A stretch of DNA of 64,000 bases, from positions 1,302,001 through 1,366,000 of the forward strand of contig OOIN01000006.1 of assembly GCA_900323505.1 (NCBI GenBank). Reading direction: 5' to 3'. The stretch is from Ustilago trichophora (lineage: Eukaryota > Basidiomycota > Ustilaginomycetes > Ustilaginales > Ustilaginaceae). A model generated the notes under the pieces. It made no database searches. It saw only the letters and a program-made list of their open reading frames with translations, and was not told the origin of the DNA. The position numbers and the translations under genes are program-made. Numbering within the stretch: the stretch's first letter is position 1; every line of letters starts with the position of its first letter. Positions 12,111 to 22,490 of the stretch are shown piece after piece.

Positions 12111-13034
12111 ATGGACGAATTTGCCCAAAACTTCCAGGCGGCAAAGTTGTACCTTCGACAGCCGATCAACCAGATCTTACCACCCAGTCTACTTTTGTAT
12201 CTCATCCCTCCACTGCCCTCTCTACGCCTTGTCATTGCTCTGCTGTCTATCGTGCTTCTCCTCCTCCTTCGAGTATAGTCCATCTTGCCTGGACCAAAGA
12301 GCCGCGTCCAACATTCTACTCGCAAACCCAACCAGCCCGACCATCTGACCGTGGCAGTCTTCCTAGGTTCAGGAGGACACACCACCGAGCTCCTCCAACT
12401 ACTTTCTGCCCTTCCTACCCAACGATACACCCAACGCATCTACCTCATCTCCTCCGGTGACCAATTCAGCCTCGACAAGGCTCAACAACTCGAACGCAAC
12501 CTGTCGTCCTCCACCCCAACTCCGCTGGCAAAAGTAATCCATATCCCTCGAGCAAGAAAAGTCCATCAGACCTTCCTAACTACACCCTTCACCCTGGCGA
12601 AAAGTATAGCATTCTGCATCCACCATGTGGCACTACGACCTCTTTTCCACCGAAAAGGAAAAAGGATACTGGCAGATGTGATGCTGATGAACGGTCCAGG
12701 GACGTGTGTTCCCATTGTGGCTGCGATTTGGGTTCTTAGAGTAAGTCGCGTTGCACCACCACAGTATTAAAGGAAAGAATGGATGACTGATTTAAAAACT
12801 TCTTGTATGGTATTTCGGGGAATGGGAATGAAATAGGTCCTGGGATTGCAATCGCCTAAGCTTGTATATGTCGAATCGTTCGCAAGGGTAAAGAGCTTCT
12901 CTTTAACGGCAAAGTTGATTCGTCCCTTTGTAGATCGTTTCGTTCTACAGTGGCCTAGAGATTCCTCCCAAGTCCCAGAGGAAGTTCGCACCAAGGCAAC
13001 CAGTAACACCGTCTTCTCTGGCTGGCTTGTATAG
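12111..13034 (+). CDS. ALG14: ALG14, membrane-anchoring subunit of UDP-GlcNAc transferase (with in-frame TAG)
   Basis: ALG14 recruits the catalytic ALG13 to the ER membrane for the second step of dolichol-linked N-glycan synthesis. Exon 1 is 12111-12740 and exon 2 is 12837-13034; the 96-nt intron (GTAAGT donor, AATAG acceptor) joins VAAIWVLR to VLGLQSPKLVYVESFARVKS. The N-terminus (MDEFAQNFQAAKLYLRQP) leads into a hydrophobic anchor of about 25 residues (LRLVIALLSIVLLLLLRV), and the Rossmann-type domain begins LTVAVFLGSGGHTTELLQLL, both typical of ALG14. The C-terminus (ATSNTVFSGWLV) is also typical. However, a TAG codon at 12276-12278 lies in frame between the anchor and the catalytic-partner domain. 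No standard intron that removes only this codon is visible. It may be a sequencing error, a strain-specific nonsense change, or an unrecognised splice event. Confidence 0.85.
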
Positions 13035-13176
13035 AGTCGCACTTTGGCATACTGGCAACTCCCAACACACACACACACGGTCACAACCCCTTTTTGACAT
13101 GGAACAAGCAATAATGACTTTAATAGCTTTATCGACAACCCTAATAGGACACAGACAAAGCTGACAAGGGAAGAGT

Positions 13177-14940
13177 TCAGGCCGATGGAGCTGGATTAGA
13201 ACTTGCACCGGTGGATCCACCCCATTGACGCTTGTTTTGCGGATTGGTCGAGTTGATGGCGCTCGCTTTGGATCCACTTTGTCGCTGTTGTTGTTGGTGG
13301 GTTTGACGATCTTTGCCATCTTCCTTTGGTGCACGTGTGTTCCTGTCGTTTCCGTTTGCTTTTGCGTTTGCTTTCCTTCCATCGTTGCCTTTACCACCAC
13401 CACCACCACCGCCGCCACGAGGGTTGGTGGTAGCTTGCGACGAAGAGATGTTGTTCGACTTTGGCTTTTCGGCGTTCCTGTTGTCGTTGCGATCGCGCTC
13501 CCGGGCACGTTCACGTTCGCGACCGGCATCTCGGGCACGATCTTCTCGCCTCTCGCGGTCTCTTCGATCGGAGGCGTGTACAGGTGCGGATGCAGAGTCT
13601 CGATCGCGTCTGTCACTCCATCGTCCTTCATCTGAATATCGAGTCGAGCCAGTTCGGTTACTGTCACCACTAGGTCGCCAGGTATCCGCGGTCCTTCGGT
13701 CTCGTGGAGTATCATCTGACCAACTCGAAGCTGCTGTACGCGCGGAGACGGTTGCTGCACCGCTGTCTTTGCCTCGATCATCTCGATCTGTTCTCTGTCG
13801 CTTTGCCTCCCCATCTGCACCGTTCGCCTTGACATTGCCATCCGTCTTCTGGTTCGAATCAGCAGCTTTTCCACGCCCCTTGCCACCATCCTGCCCACCT
13901 CCTCCACCGTTGCCTCCACCACGTTTGCGCTTTCCACCACCTCCGCCTGAATCTCCTCCTTGCCTCTGCTGCTGCTTGGACCGCTGTCCATCGGGAGCTT
14001 TGCTGGACGGCTCGGTCTTGCGCTGAGCAGCACCTTTGATGCTAAGCCCTTGCTCGCTATCTTTTGGCCCAGAAGACTCTTCACCGCCCTTCCGTGTCTC
14101 ACCTTGCTTCGTTCGACCTCCACCTTGGCCACCACCTTGCTGCTCACGCTGCTGGGAAGAATGCTCCTTCTTGGCCGCCGCTGCAATATCGGCTTTGGCT
14201 GCATCCCTCTCGCGTTTGCTCTTCTTCTTCTTGTTCTTCTTCTTGCCGCCCGGTTGAGCTGCACCTGTGGAAGCAGCCGCTTTCTGACTGGATTGCCCGG
14301 ATCGATTGTTGTTGTTGGCATTGTTGGCGTTGCGAGATTCGCTAGATACGGTGGGCTTCGACCAGCTGCTCTCGCCAGTGCGCTCGTTGTAGTAGTACAC
14401 CTCGCCATCGCCAGAACGCGACTTGATGGGGATCCAGCCTGGGGCTAGTGCATCCTTGTCTCGGTTCTGGTTCTTTCGGTCGTTTCGCCGGTCTCGTGGG
14501 TTGAGGTCATGGCGATTGTTTGGGGCCTTGTTGTTGTCGGTGGTGGTGGAGGAAGATGGAGCCGCATCGGATTGCTGCTGAAGAGTCTCGGAGTTTGGAA
14601 AGGTGTCTTCGGCGTGCTTCTCATCAGCTGATGGAACAGGGGCAGCAGCAGCAGCCGTGGACGACGGTGCCTCCTCCACAGCCTCGTCATGAGAAGCAGC
14701 AGGCTCTTCAGCAGGAGCAGCTACATCATCCTCCACCGGTGTAGCGGGAGCTTCCACAGCAACAGCTTCTTCTACAGGCGTTGCGCTTCCAACATCTTCA
14801 ACGACCGGCGTTGCTTGCCCACCCGTACTTGCGGCTGGAGTCGCATCCTCGTCGAGCATCAAGCTCACTTCATCCTGTCCTACGACGGGAGCACTCAGCT
14901 CATCCTCTCCATAATCGATCGCTTCTTCCTCCTCGAGCAT
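13177..14940 (-). CDS. WW-domain, Arg/Gly/Asp-rich low-complexity protein, probably nuclear
   Basis: This is a single open frame of 587 codons. It begins with an acidic segment (MLEEEEAIDYGEDELSAP), then an Ala/Pro/Val-rich region. One WW domain lies at about residues 167-197 (signature tryptophans W169 and W193, with YYYNERTG between them), so the protein probably binds proline-rich partners. The rest is Lys-rich (a KKKNKKKKSKRERD block), Gly-rich and then Arg/Asp/Ser-rich, as often seen in RNA-processing factors. I do not recognise an orthologue by name. It is divergent from CFT1, and both proteins carry an acidic DYGED motif; a shared role in mRNA processing is only an inference. Its 3' end converges on ALG14 with 142 bp between. 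Confidence 0.8.
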   Translation of the reverse strand: MLEEEEAIDYGEDELSAPVVGQDEVSLMLDEDATPAASTGGQATPVVEDVGSATPVEEAVAVEAPATPVEDDVAAPAEEPAASHDEAVEEAPSSTAAAAAPVPSADEKHAEDTFPNSETLQQQSDAAPSSSTTTDNNKAPNNRHDLNPRDRRNDRKNQNRDKDALAPGWIPIKSRSGDGEVYYYNERTGESSWSKPTVSSESRNANNANNNNRSGQSSQKAAASTGAAQPGGKKKNKKKKSKRERDAAKADIAAAAKKEHSSQQREQQGGGQGGGRTKQGETRKGGEESSGPKDSEQGLSIKGAAQRKTEPSSKAPDGQRSKQQQRQGGDSGGGGGKRKRGGGNGGGGGQDGGKGRGKAADSNQKTDGNVKANGADGEAKRQRTDRDDRGKDSGAATVSARTAASSWSDDTPRDRRTADTWRPSGDSNRTGSTRYSDEGRWSDRRDRDSASAPVHASDRRDRERREDRARDAGRERERARERDRNDNRNAEKPKSNNISSSQATTNPRGGGGGGGGKGNDGRKANAKANGNDRNTRAPKEDGKDRQTHQQQQRQSGSKASAINSTNPQNKRQWGGSTGASSNPAPSA

Positions 14941-15618
14941 TGTTTGGGAGTATCCGCGCCGTCTTTTAAGGAATCGGGAAGGATCTGTTACTTGTGTACG
15001 AGGGGGGATTCCTGTTCCTCGGTGTTGTCCGAATCCGTTGGCCTCCTTGTTCTAAGGATGTGTTGGTTGATGCAGGCGTGCAGATAGGCGACCGTCGTTG
15101 ACGGTTGATAGATAGATAGGTGGAGGCAGCGGCGATGGAAGGAGTTACGATCGACGAAGAGGTCAAGGATGATGGGATGGTCCTACCGAACCTCGAGACC
15201 CTTTCCCGGAACTGTCTGGCACCAACAATTGAGGTTGGGCGACGCGTCGAGAGTTGATTTTTTCTTCTTTTTTTTTTTTTCTTTTTTGTTTCATTTATTT
15301 TTTGTGCTGTCACTTTTTGGAAGCTCGGAAATCGGAGTGTCGAATTGTTTGGCAAAGGGAGAAAGCTCGTGCGCTTTGGCTTCCTATTCTTTCCTGTGTC
15401 AATCAAACCGACTCGGCATTGCTTCTCTGTTACTTTTAGAGTAGCAGCCACACCCTCGATCTCCTCTTCTCCAACACCGTATCGTCTCCCGTTCTCCTCT
15501 ACTGGCGCTATCATCGGATCCATTTACGAGGCAAATCCAAAAGACGAGCTCAAGAGGTGCCAGGCCCGCGTTGAATCTCCTGTCTGGCTAGCTCACAGCC
15601 AACACCAATCCCCCCAGC
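14941..15618. promoter_or_regulatory. Divergent promoter region between the WW-domain gene and CFT1
   Basis: This 678-bp region holds both 5' ends. It includes a poly-T/pyrimidine tract at about 15256-15302 upstream of CFT1. Core promoter elements cannot be placed with confidence. Confidence 0.5.
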
Positions 15619-18600
15619 ATGGCGAGCGGCTACCATCAGCAGGAGCTCTCTCCAGGCGGATGCAGTCATGCTATCTTCCTCAATCTCCACTATCACAGCC
15701 CTGCACCTTCCAAAACACAGCAGGCATATCAACATCGAGGCTCACTCCGAACCCAGCTCGTCACAGCTCGCGATGACGTGCTTTCCATCTACGACGTATA
15801 CCAGCGTCCCCATAGCTCATCTATTTTCCCTTCCACAAACACGGCTATAGGTCATGCATCGAGCTCTTCATCCGAAACCAATCTTCCACCGCGGCACATG
15901 CTGGTTCTGGTTCGAAAGCACAGCCTCTTTGGTACCGTCACAGGGTTGCAACGCGTCCAGACGTTGACCAGTGACAAAGACGGTCGTGATCGCCTGCTGG
16001 TCTCCTTCAGCGATGCCAAGCTGGCTCTGCTCGAGTGGAATGATGCCACGGATGACCTGGAGACGGTTTCGATTCATACGTACGAGCGTGCGCCTCAGCT
16101 TCTGAACGGGAAACCACATCTTTTCCAGCCAAACCTCAATGTGGATCCGCTGTCGAGGTGTGCAGCCTTGCTTCTGCCTCACGATGCGCTAGCCATCCTT
16201 CCCTTCTACCGCGATGCAGCAGAGTTCGACTTTGACGAAGATCTACAGTTCGACGATTTGGCAAAGGACGACGCAGCAGCGGTCGCAGCCGCAGCGGCAG
16301 AGATGCAGAGTCTCCCTTATTCACCCTCGTTCGTGCTGACCATGCGCGAGGTGGATCCAAAGATCCGCAACATGAAAGACTTTTGCTTCTTGCCTGGATT
16401 CCAAAAACCCACCGTGGCGGTCTTGTTCTCCCAATCTCCGTCTTGGACGGGACTGCTTGCGGAACGAAAAGACACGTTCTCGGTCTACCTCTTCACTCTA
16501 GACCTCTCGGCTTCGCTCGATGGGGCCGCACTCGGAGGCTCGACAGGTGACGCTTTGGACGATGGAACAGTGCGTTCAGCCCATCCTGTCGTCACCACGA
16601 GCTCCCAACTCCCCATGGACTGCCTCTACATGCTTCCCTGTCCACAGACACTTGGAGGTGTCTTGGTCGTGTGCATGTCATCCATCCTCCACGTCGATCA
16701 GAGCGGCCGAGTCGTCATTACCGCCCTCAACCAGTGGTTCAAAACGATCTCGAGCATTGAACCAGAATCGACTCTCGACCTGCCCGGTGTGGCAGATCTC
16801 CAGAGCTCTCAGCTGGTCTTCACGTCCGAGACCGAGGGTGTGCTTACACTGGTGAATGGGGATATCTACCGATTCAGGTGCCAGATGGACGGTCGTAGTG
16901 TCGAAGGCATAAGATTGGAGCGTATGGAGCAGTCATACGAGGATTCGGAGGACGAGATGGTTCCTGCGATTGCTTCGCCGGCTTCGTGTCTCGCCATTGC
17001 ACCGCAAGCGAGTGGGAATGGCACGGAATACCTGTTCACTGCTTCAATGGCGGGCGATTCGACACTGTACACTTTGGTCCCTGCCAAAAAGGCCATGAAG
17101 GCGGAGGAAGCAGACGCTGACGAGGCCAAAGCGGGATCAGCAGCAAACGATATGGACCTCGACCTGGACGATGATCTTTACGGCACCTCGGACGCCCTCA
17201 ACGGCGGAGATAGTGCAAAAGCAAAAGGCGCTGGCAAGGAGAAGACGATCATCACCGTTCGCAAACAGGACGAGATACGCTCCCATGGTGGACTGCACAG
17301 CATCGCTAGACGAAAGCTGACCGAGGATGAGCCAGGGTCGTCCAAGCGATACGGGCTGGTGGGCGCTTGTGGGTCAGGCAACCAGGCAGGACTCGTCTAC
17401 TTGGAGCCTCGATTCGTGCCCCAACAACGAAGACAGGTCGTCGCCGCCGCCACCGCCGCCGTTGCCTCTGACTCGGATTGGTCGAGCTTCTCGAAAGTCT
17501 TTGTTGTCGGCAAGGACGCCAGTGGAGGAATCCGCATGATCGGTAGCAACTCTGACCAGGACTCTTCCATCGCGTTCACTTGCCCCGCTGAGGTCAGTGG
17601 TCAGGAACAAGCAAGATGGACTGATGTCGTACAACTTTCTCCCGGAGCAACAATCTGCGCTGGTACACTGCTTGGCGGCGACGTAGTTGCACGTGTCACT
17701 ACTACAAGCTTGCAAGTCTTGTCTTTATCCTCGTTTGAGATTGTTCACGAGACGACACTTGCAAATGTCCAACAGGCCAGTCTCGACGCAAGTCAGTACG
17801 CCGTTGTTCACACAAGCGACGGTGATACGCTGCTGTACAGCTACGAAGTATCGCAGCAAAAGTTCGAGGCGGTGGACGTGGATGCTGCGCTCGGCGGTGG
17901 GCCGGTCATCTCTGCCAACGTGTTCAGGGATACCTTTGGTCATCTGAAGGGTGCGCTTCGCTCAAGTGCAACTTCCAAGTCTGACGACACAGCGGCGGAG
18001 GATGCTAAAAAGATCTCGGCATCCCGCGGCCTGTCTTCACTACCAAACGACGATGAGGAAGTAGACTATGGCGAGGATGACGAAGACGAACCACCTCTTC
18101 CCACGCATTCCAACGGTACCAGTGGTAGCAGCAATGCCACCACTGCTGCGGCACCAGCGTACCTCTTCGCCCTCGACTCTGACAACATTTGCCGCATCTT
18201 CACCCTCCCCGATCTACGACTTGTCTGGCAAAATTCGAGCTTGGCCGCACAACCCCAGAGGCTTCGCTACGAGACACGGGCTCACGCCGAGCTAGCCCCC
18301 GAACAAGTTGCCGTCATGTCATCTGCGGTTGCATGCCACATTGGAGATATGCTGAGCATTGTCTCTCTCACCAGTGATCACTTTTTGGCTGTGTATAGGA
18401 GCAATACTTGGGCGACGGTGACGGAGGCGAAGGGTCAAGAAGGGATGGAAGAGGAGGGAGAGGTGGCGATGGGGCTGACGTTCAACAAGGTGTTTGTGCA
18501 GCTGCTGGCTGCAGCTGCTGGTGGGGCGAGGTTTGATGCGAGTGGTGGGGGTAGGGCGAACGGGGTGCTGTTGGAGCCGTTTGCTATTCCAACTACGGAT

Positions 18601-20421
18601 GAGCGGAGTCAGAGGGAGGAGGGAGAGATGGGGGTGAACAATGCAATGGCTGTACTGGGAGGCGGAAGGGAGGTTCAGGCAAGTGTACTGTGTTGGACTG
18701 AACAAGGGGGATATAGGCTGCTCGATTGGGCTGAGGGAGACTTGTCTTCTCTCTCGTCCTTCACCAGCTCCGCTTCCACCGCCGATTACGCATACACCGA
18801 CCGAGCAGGCCACCTCTACCTCGCCCTTCTGCCCTCTGGTCTCTACACCTCCACCTCATGGATGTCATCCATCATCCGCACCGGTCGCACGTACACCAAA
18901 GTCATCTCTCACGATCCCACCTCCACCGTCATCGCCGCCTCTCTTCAACCGCATCGATTCGTCCTCTTTGACGAAGACGGTGAACCCCTCCCACCCCGCA
19001 TCACCGATCACGACACCCTCGAAGACGCCCTCCCCACCATCTCCCATCGTGGGGCCCTCGAACTGTTCATCAACGAAGACCGCACCACCCCCGTAGATGG
19101 CTACGAGTTCGAACCCAACGAGACCGTCTCTTCTCTCAACGTCGTCACCCTCGATGCGCCTTCCACCGCCTCTGGCCGGAAACAGTTCATCGCCGCAGGA
19201 ACCACAACGTTCCATGGTGAAGATCGCACCTCCAAAGGCAGTGTCTATCTTTTCGAGGTGATCGAAGTGGTTTCTTCCTCAAAGTACCAACTTGGGCGGG
19301 ATCTGAGGCTCAAACTAGTATGTCGGGATGATTCCAGGGCGCCCGTTACGGCGATTGCGGATCTGAACGGGTTTCTAGTTAGCACCTGTGGTCAAAAACT
19401 CTACGTGAGGGCGTTGGAGAAGGAAGAATGGCTCATCTCGATCGCGTTTTTGGACTGTCCTTTTTACATCACCAGCGTTAAAGTCGTCAAGAACTTTATC
19501 TTGCTTAGCGATGCTCAAAAGTCGCTGTGGTTTTTGGCATTTCAAGAAGAACCATATCGATTCATTGACCTCGGTCGAGAAGTGAATGACTACAATGCCA
19601 CCTTGGGCGAAGTTCTGGTTCATGGAGAACGACTTTCGCTGGTCTCGACGTCGGGTCAAGCTGTGGGAGGTGGAATATCGGGGTTTGGTGCGAGCTCTGG
19701 CGTGATTAGGTTGTACGAATACGCTCCTCACCTACCGGCCTCTGCGGGAGGACATCGATTGGTCCTGCGAACAGAGTATCAAACCGCTTCGCACGTAGTC
19801 GGATCCACCAGGTGTCGCGGCAAGTGGCTGTCCGATTCCGAACTGCGGGGCCGAGAAGAAGGGAGGAACAAGTTGATGCTCGCAAAGGCGAACGGGGGAG
19901 TTGAATCGTTAGCAGCGGTGGATGAAAAAGTGCTCAAAAGATTGCATCTGCTACAGGGACAATTGGTAAGGTCAGTGATGCATACGGCTGCGTTGAATCC
20001 GCGAGCGTACAGGGCGGTCAGAAACGATTTTGTCAGTAGAGCGCTCAACAAAGGAGTGTTGGATGCAAGACTGTTAGAATGCTTCCTATGGTTGAGTAGG
20101 CCCAAAATGTTGGAAGCGGTTCGAACGCTTGGTGGACTATTTGATGGATTGGATCAGGTCAAGAGCGAAATTGCAAAGCGAAAACGCAAGCTCGGATCAG
20201 ACGAGGTAACGGAGAAAAACGTCAGGATCAAGACCGAAACTGAAGCCCATCCCATCAAAGAGCAAGTCGAACAAGAAAAGCAAGAGAAAGAGGAGGCACT
20301 GGAAGAAGAAGAAATAGACTTTGCAAAGCAAGAACATCTTCGATTGCAATCTGAACACAAACGTGTACAGTTGTTGTTGAAAGACTTGTTGCGTCTTCGA
20401 CTCGGTTTCGAGCAGGTGTAA
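15619..20421 (+). CDS. CFT1: CFT1 (CPSF160/CPSF1 homologue), cleavage and polyadenylation factor subunit
   Basis: CFT1 is the large scaffold of the cleavage and polyadenylation factor, which acts on pre-mRNA 3' ends in the nucleus. A single 1600-codon frame starts at 15619. The N-terminal beta-propeller region contains the conserved stretch LVSFSDAKLALLEWNDATDD (about residues 129-148), followed by LDPLSRCAALL-type sequence and propeller repeats across the whole protein. The C-terminal CPSF-A region ends with LNPRAYRAVRNDF, LDARLLECFLWLSR and a Lys/Glu-rich tail. An acidic insert (DDEEVDYGEDDEDEPPLP) lies near residue 813-830. Length exceeds the yeast protein mainly through low-complexity inserts. 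No intron is needed. Confidence 0.95.
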   Translation: MASGYHQQELSPGGCSHAIFLNLHYHSPAPSKTQQAYQHRGSLRTQLVTARDDVLSIYDVYQRPHSSSIFPSTNTAIGHASSSSSETNLPPRHMLVLVRKHSLFGTVTGLQRVQTLTSDKDGRDRLLVSFSDAKLALLEWNDATDDLETVSIHTYERAPQLLNGKPHLFQPNLNVDPLSRCAALLLPHDALAILPFYRDAAEFDFDEDLQFDDLAKDDAAAVAAAAAEMQSLPYSPSFVLTMREVDPKIRNMKDFCFLPGFQKPTVAVLFSQSPSWTGLLAERKDTFSVYLFTLDLSASLDGAALGGSTGDALDDGTVRSAHPVVTTSSQLPMDCLYMLPCPQTLGGVLVVCMSSILHVDQSGRVVITALNQWFKTISSIEPESTLDLPGVADLQSSQLVFTSETEGVLTLVNGDIYRFRCQMDGRSVEGIRLERMEQSYEDSEDEMVPAIASPASCLAIAPQASGNGTEYLFTASMAGDSTLYTLVPAKKAMKAEEADADEAKAGSAANDMDLDLDDDLYGTSDALNGGDSAKAKGAGKEKTIITVRKQDEIRSHGGLHSIARRKLTEDEPGSSKRYGLVGACGSGNQAGLVYLEPRFVPQQRRQVVAAATAAVASDSDWSSFSKVFVVGKDASGGIRMIGSNSDQDSSIAFTCPAEVSGQEQARWTDVVQLSPGATICAGTLLGGDVVARVTTTSLQVLSLSSFEIVHETTLANVQQASLDASQYAVVHTSDGDTLLYSYEVSQQKFEAVDVDAALGGGPVISANVFRDTFGHLKGALRSSATSKSDDTAAEDAKKISASRGLSSLPNDDEEVDYGEDDEDEPPLPTHSNGTSGSSNATTAAAPAYLFALDSDNICRIFTLPDLRLVWQNSSLAAQPQRLRYETRAHAELAPEQVAVMSSAVACHIGDMLSIVSLTSDHFLAVYRSNTWATVTEAKGQEGMEEEGEVAMGLTFNKVFVQLLAAAAGGARFDASGGGRANGVLLEPFAIPTTDERSQREEGEMGVNNAMAVLGGGREVQASVLCWTEQGGYRLLDWAEGDLSSLSSFTSSASTADYAYTDRAGHLYLALLPSGLYTSTSWMSSIIRTGRTYTKVISHDPTSTVIAASLQPHRFVLFDEDGEPLPPRITDHDTLEDALPTISHRGALELFINEDRTTPVDGYEFEPNETVSSLNVVTLDAPSTASGRKQFIAAGTTTFHGEDRTSKGSVYLFEVIEVVSSSKYQLGRDLRLKLVCRDDSRAPVTAIADLNGFLVSTCGQKLYVRALEKEEWLISIAFLDCPFYITSVKVVKNFILLSDAQKSLWFLAFQEEPYRFIDLGREVNDYNATLGEVLVHGERLSLVSTSGQAVGGGISGFGASSGVIRLYEYAPHLPASAGGHRLVLRTEYQTASHVVGSTRCRGKWLSDSELRGREEGRNKLMLAKANGGVESLAAVDEKVLKRLHLLQGQLVRSVMHTAALNPRAYRAVRNDFVSRALNKGVLDARLLECFLWLSRPKMLEAVRTLGGLFDGLDQVKSEIAKRKRKLGSDEVTEKNVRIKTETEAHPIKEQVEQEKQEKEEALEEEEIDFAKQEHLRLQSEHKRVQLLLKDLLRLRLGFEQV

Positions 20422-21008
20422 GACCCTCCAATTTGCATTGCAATCGTAAACAATCGCATAACTTGGAAACATGAAATATGGGTGCAATCGTCTGATCAAA
20501 GTGAGTGTGTGTGTGTCCGTGTCGGTTGGCTCTGTTCCAGCTTGAATGCTTGCGCTTAACCAGAGAGTTTGACAAGAGAGGTACACAGGATAGAGCTTGT
20601 CGCTCGGGGATAGGCTTGTGACGTGGTTTGTGCGTTTCAAGGGTGAGAGTTGGTAACGCCGCACCTACGCCATCGCACGTCCATTCTTGATTCTTCCATC
20701 ATCTCACACATCTCACAGTTGACAGACTCTTCAGCATACGGCGTCCAAGTTGTTTTTTAAGGATGGCAATTTAGGGTAGTTGTGTGTGTTGTGTGATGTG
20801 TATTCACAAAGCAAAGTTGCTTTGCAAACTTTTTTTACTCAACCCTCGTCCTCTCTCTCTAAGCCTCCAAACAACTCTTTCGAGAACTTGGAAGGAAAGG
20901 AAAGGAAGGGGGAAGAGTGGGGGAAATGTACATGTTGCTAAAGAAAAGAAAAAACAAGGGGAGACCGAGGGAACAAAGAAGGAATCAAATGCGCTTTGTT
21001 TGTTTGCT
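20422..21008. other. Convergent intergenic region, CFT1 and eS26 3' ends
   Basis: No gene is supported. A short GT run lies near 20500-20516 and AG-rich sequence near 20890-20960. Both flanking genes end here, so it should contain two polyadenylation regions. Confidence 0.45.
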
Positions 21009-22490
21009 TTAGGCGCGGTTGGCCTGAAGCTGAGCAACAGCAGGGTTGATCTTCTTGCCATCCTTGTTGTAGCGAACACGGGGAGGGGGGAGACGGTTAC
21101 GTCGGCCTTCGCGCGAACGAACACGAACAATGTGTGCGTGAATGGCACACGAAACACAGTAGACTACCTTGATGTACAACTTGGGAAGGGCGTACTCTGC
21201 AAAAAGAAAAGAAAGAAAGGATCAAGTATGAAATTTGTTAGCAACATGTTCAGAAGGAAAAGGAGGATGAGAATGGTGCTTACCCTGGTAGACGGAAGCC
21301 TCGGACAAATCACGAATGGCAGCAGCCTCAACAATGTTGCGGACAGTGAATCGCTTAATGGCCTTGTCCTTGGGGACGGCACGCGAGCAGTTGGAGCATC
21401 GCACGAAAGTTACGTGGCCTCGGCCGGACTTGTTGCGGCTATTGATTGTCAAGGGAGGAAAAATGGGAAGAGATAACGCATGTGAGCAATTTGATCCCAA
21501 TTTGCATGTGTACTACAAGTTGGCTGCGACGGATCTTTGCCTCGAGCCAAGGCATGCTGCCAATGCCAGGTTGAGCCAGGTGAGAGTTGCAGATGGATTG
21601 AGATGGGAATGTGTTGCCGGTGAGATGGGGTGATGCGATGCTGATTGGTGTAGCTAGGGATGTGGGAGTGCGACTCGATCGTGTCGTGTGACTGGAAGCT
21701 GGAGTCATTTGGGGGTTGTGCGGATGATGACAGATTGATGGGGATGGTTGGATGCGATGGTTTGGCGAAAGAGCAGGATCAAGAGGAGGGAAGGAAGAGC
21801 GAAGGCGAAATCGGAATCGGAAAAGGTGATGCGGGCGAGTGACAAGAGGCCATGCTCGTGCAACCAGATCAGACAACGAGAGGTGAATCGTTGCCAAAGT
21901 GGATCGCACTTGCTAGCTCCAGCAGTCAGCCGTGTCTTCCCAACACATCTCGGGGAGAAGACATAGTTGTCCTAATTCGAGACCGTCATCATCCTCGTCC
22001 GTTCGTCCGGCGCTCCCATTCAATCCCATGTTTTAATCTCCAACGTCACAACATGTTGATTGAGAGCATTGGTGAAACATTTGCATCGTTGTGACACTGG
22101 TGGAGTGATAGATGCGTCGTTTGCATTTGGCTTAGTGTCACTTCAGCCATCAAGAGATCCTTTGAGTACTAAGCCGATTGTTGGCGCCGAAGCAATCTAG
22201 TCGGATCGATTGCAATGCGGTTTGTCTGATTGTCATCACGATAGACTCTACTGATCTGCTGCTGTGGTTTGTGTCGCTAACTGCTTTGTGTTCATGCTGT
22301 GAACTCGTCCTTGCTATGTAATCATGTCGATGTTGGTGATCTGGCTATGGGTCTGAGGGCTTGACTATGATGGCATGGGCATGTATGGCTTTGGCTTTGG
22401 CGTAGATTGTCGTCGAGTTGGTTGTATGTATGTGTGTTGTATGATGCTGATAGAGACTACTTACCCGCCGGATCGTCTCTTCTTAGTCAT
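21009..22490 (-). CDS. RPS26: 40S ribosomal protein eS26, three exons
   Basis: eS26 is a small-subunit ribosomal protein near the mRNA exit channel. The exons are 22490-22465, 21438-21284 and 21196-21009, giving 122 residues. The spliced protein begins [20 protein letters not shown] and contains the zinc-binding cysteines of the [19 protein letters not shown] segment and of [16 protein letters not shown], as in all eukaryotic eS26. The last exon ends [20 protein letters not shown] and then QLQANRA. Intron 1 (22464-21439, 1026 nt, GTAAGT donor, AATAG acceptor) is far longer than the other introns in the window; intron 2 (21283-21197) is 87 nt. The first exon carries only nine codons, a common arrangement for fungal ribosomal protein genes. 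Confidence 0.96.
21439..22464 (-). other. Long first intron of RPS26 (1026 nt)
   Basis: The donor is GTAAGT after codon GGC-GG and the acceptor is AATAG. It contains C-box-like and D-box-like sequences on the sense strand: ATGATGA at 21992-21986 with CTGA at 21929-21926, and GTGATGA at 22239-22233 with CTGA at 22146-22143. Terminal stems are weak, so snoRNAs are only a possibility. Confidence 0.85.

Noticed and set aside
13313..14026. Plus-strand open frame opposite the WW-domain gene
   Set aside because: It is the antisense shadow of a low-complexity Arg/Gly coding region.
22150..22160. Ten-base match to the 5.8S rRNA sequence GGATCTCTTG inside the RPS26 intron
   Set aside because: Too short, and on the transcribed strand it has the same sense as the rRNA, so it cannot act as a guide.
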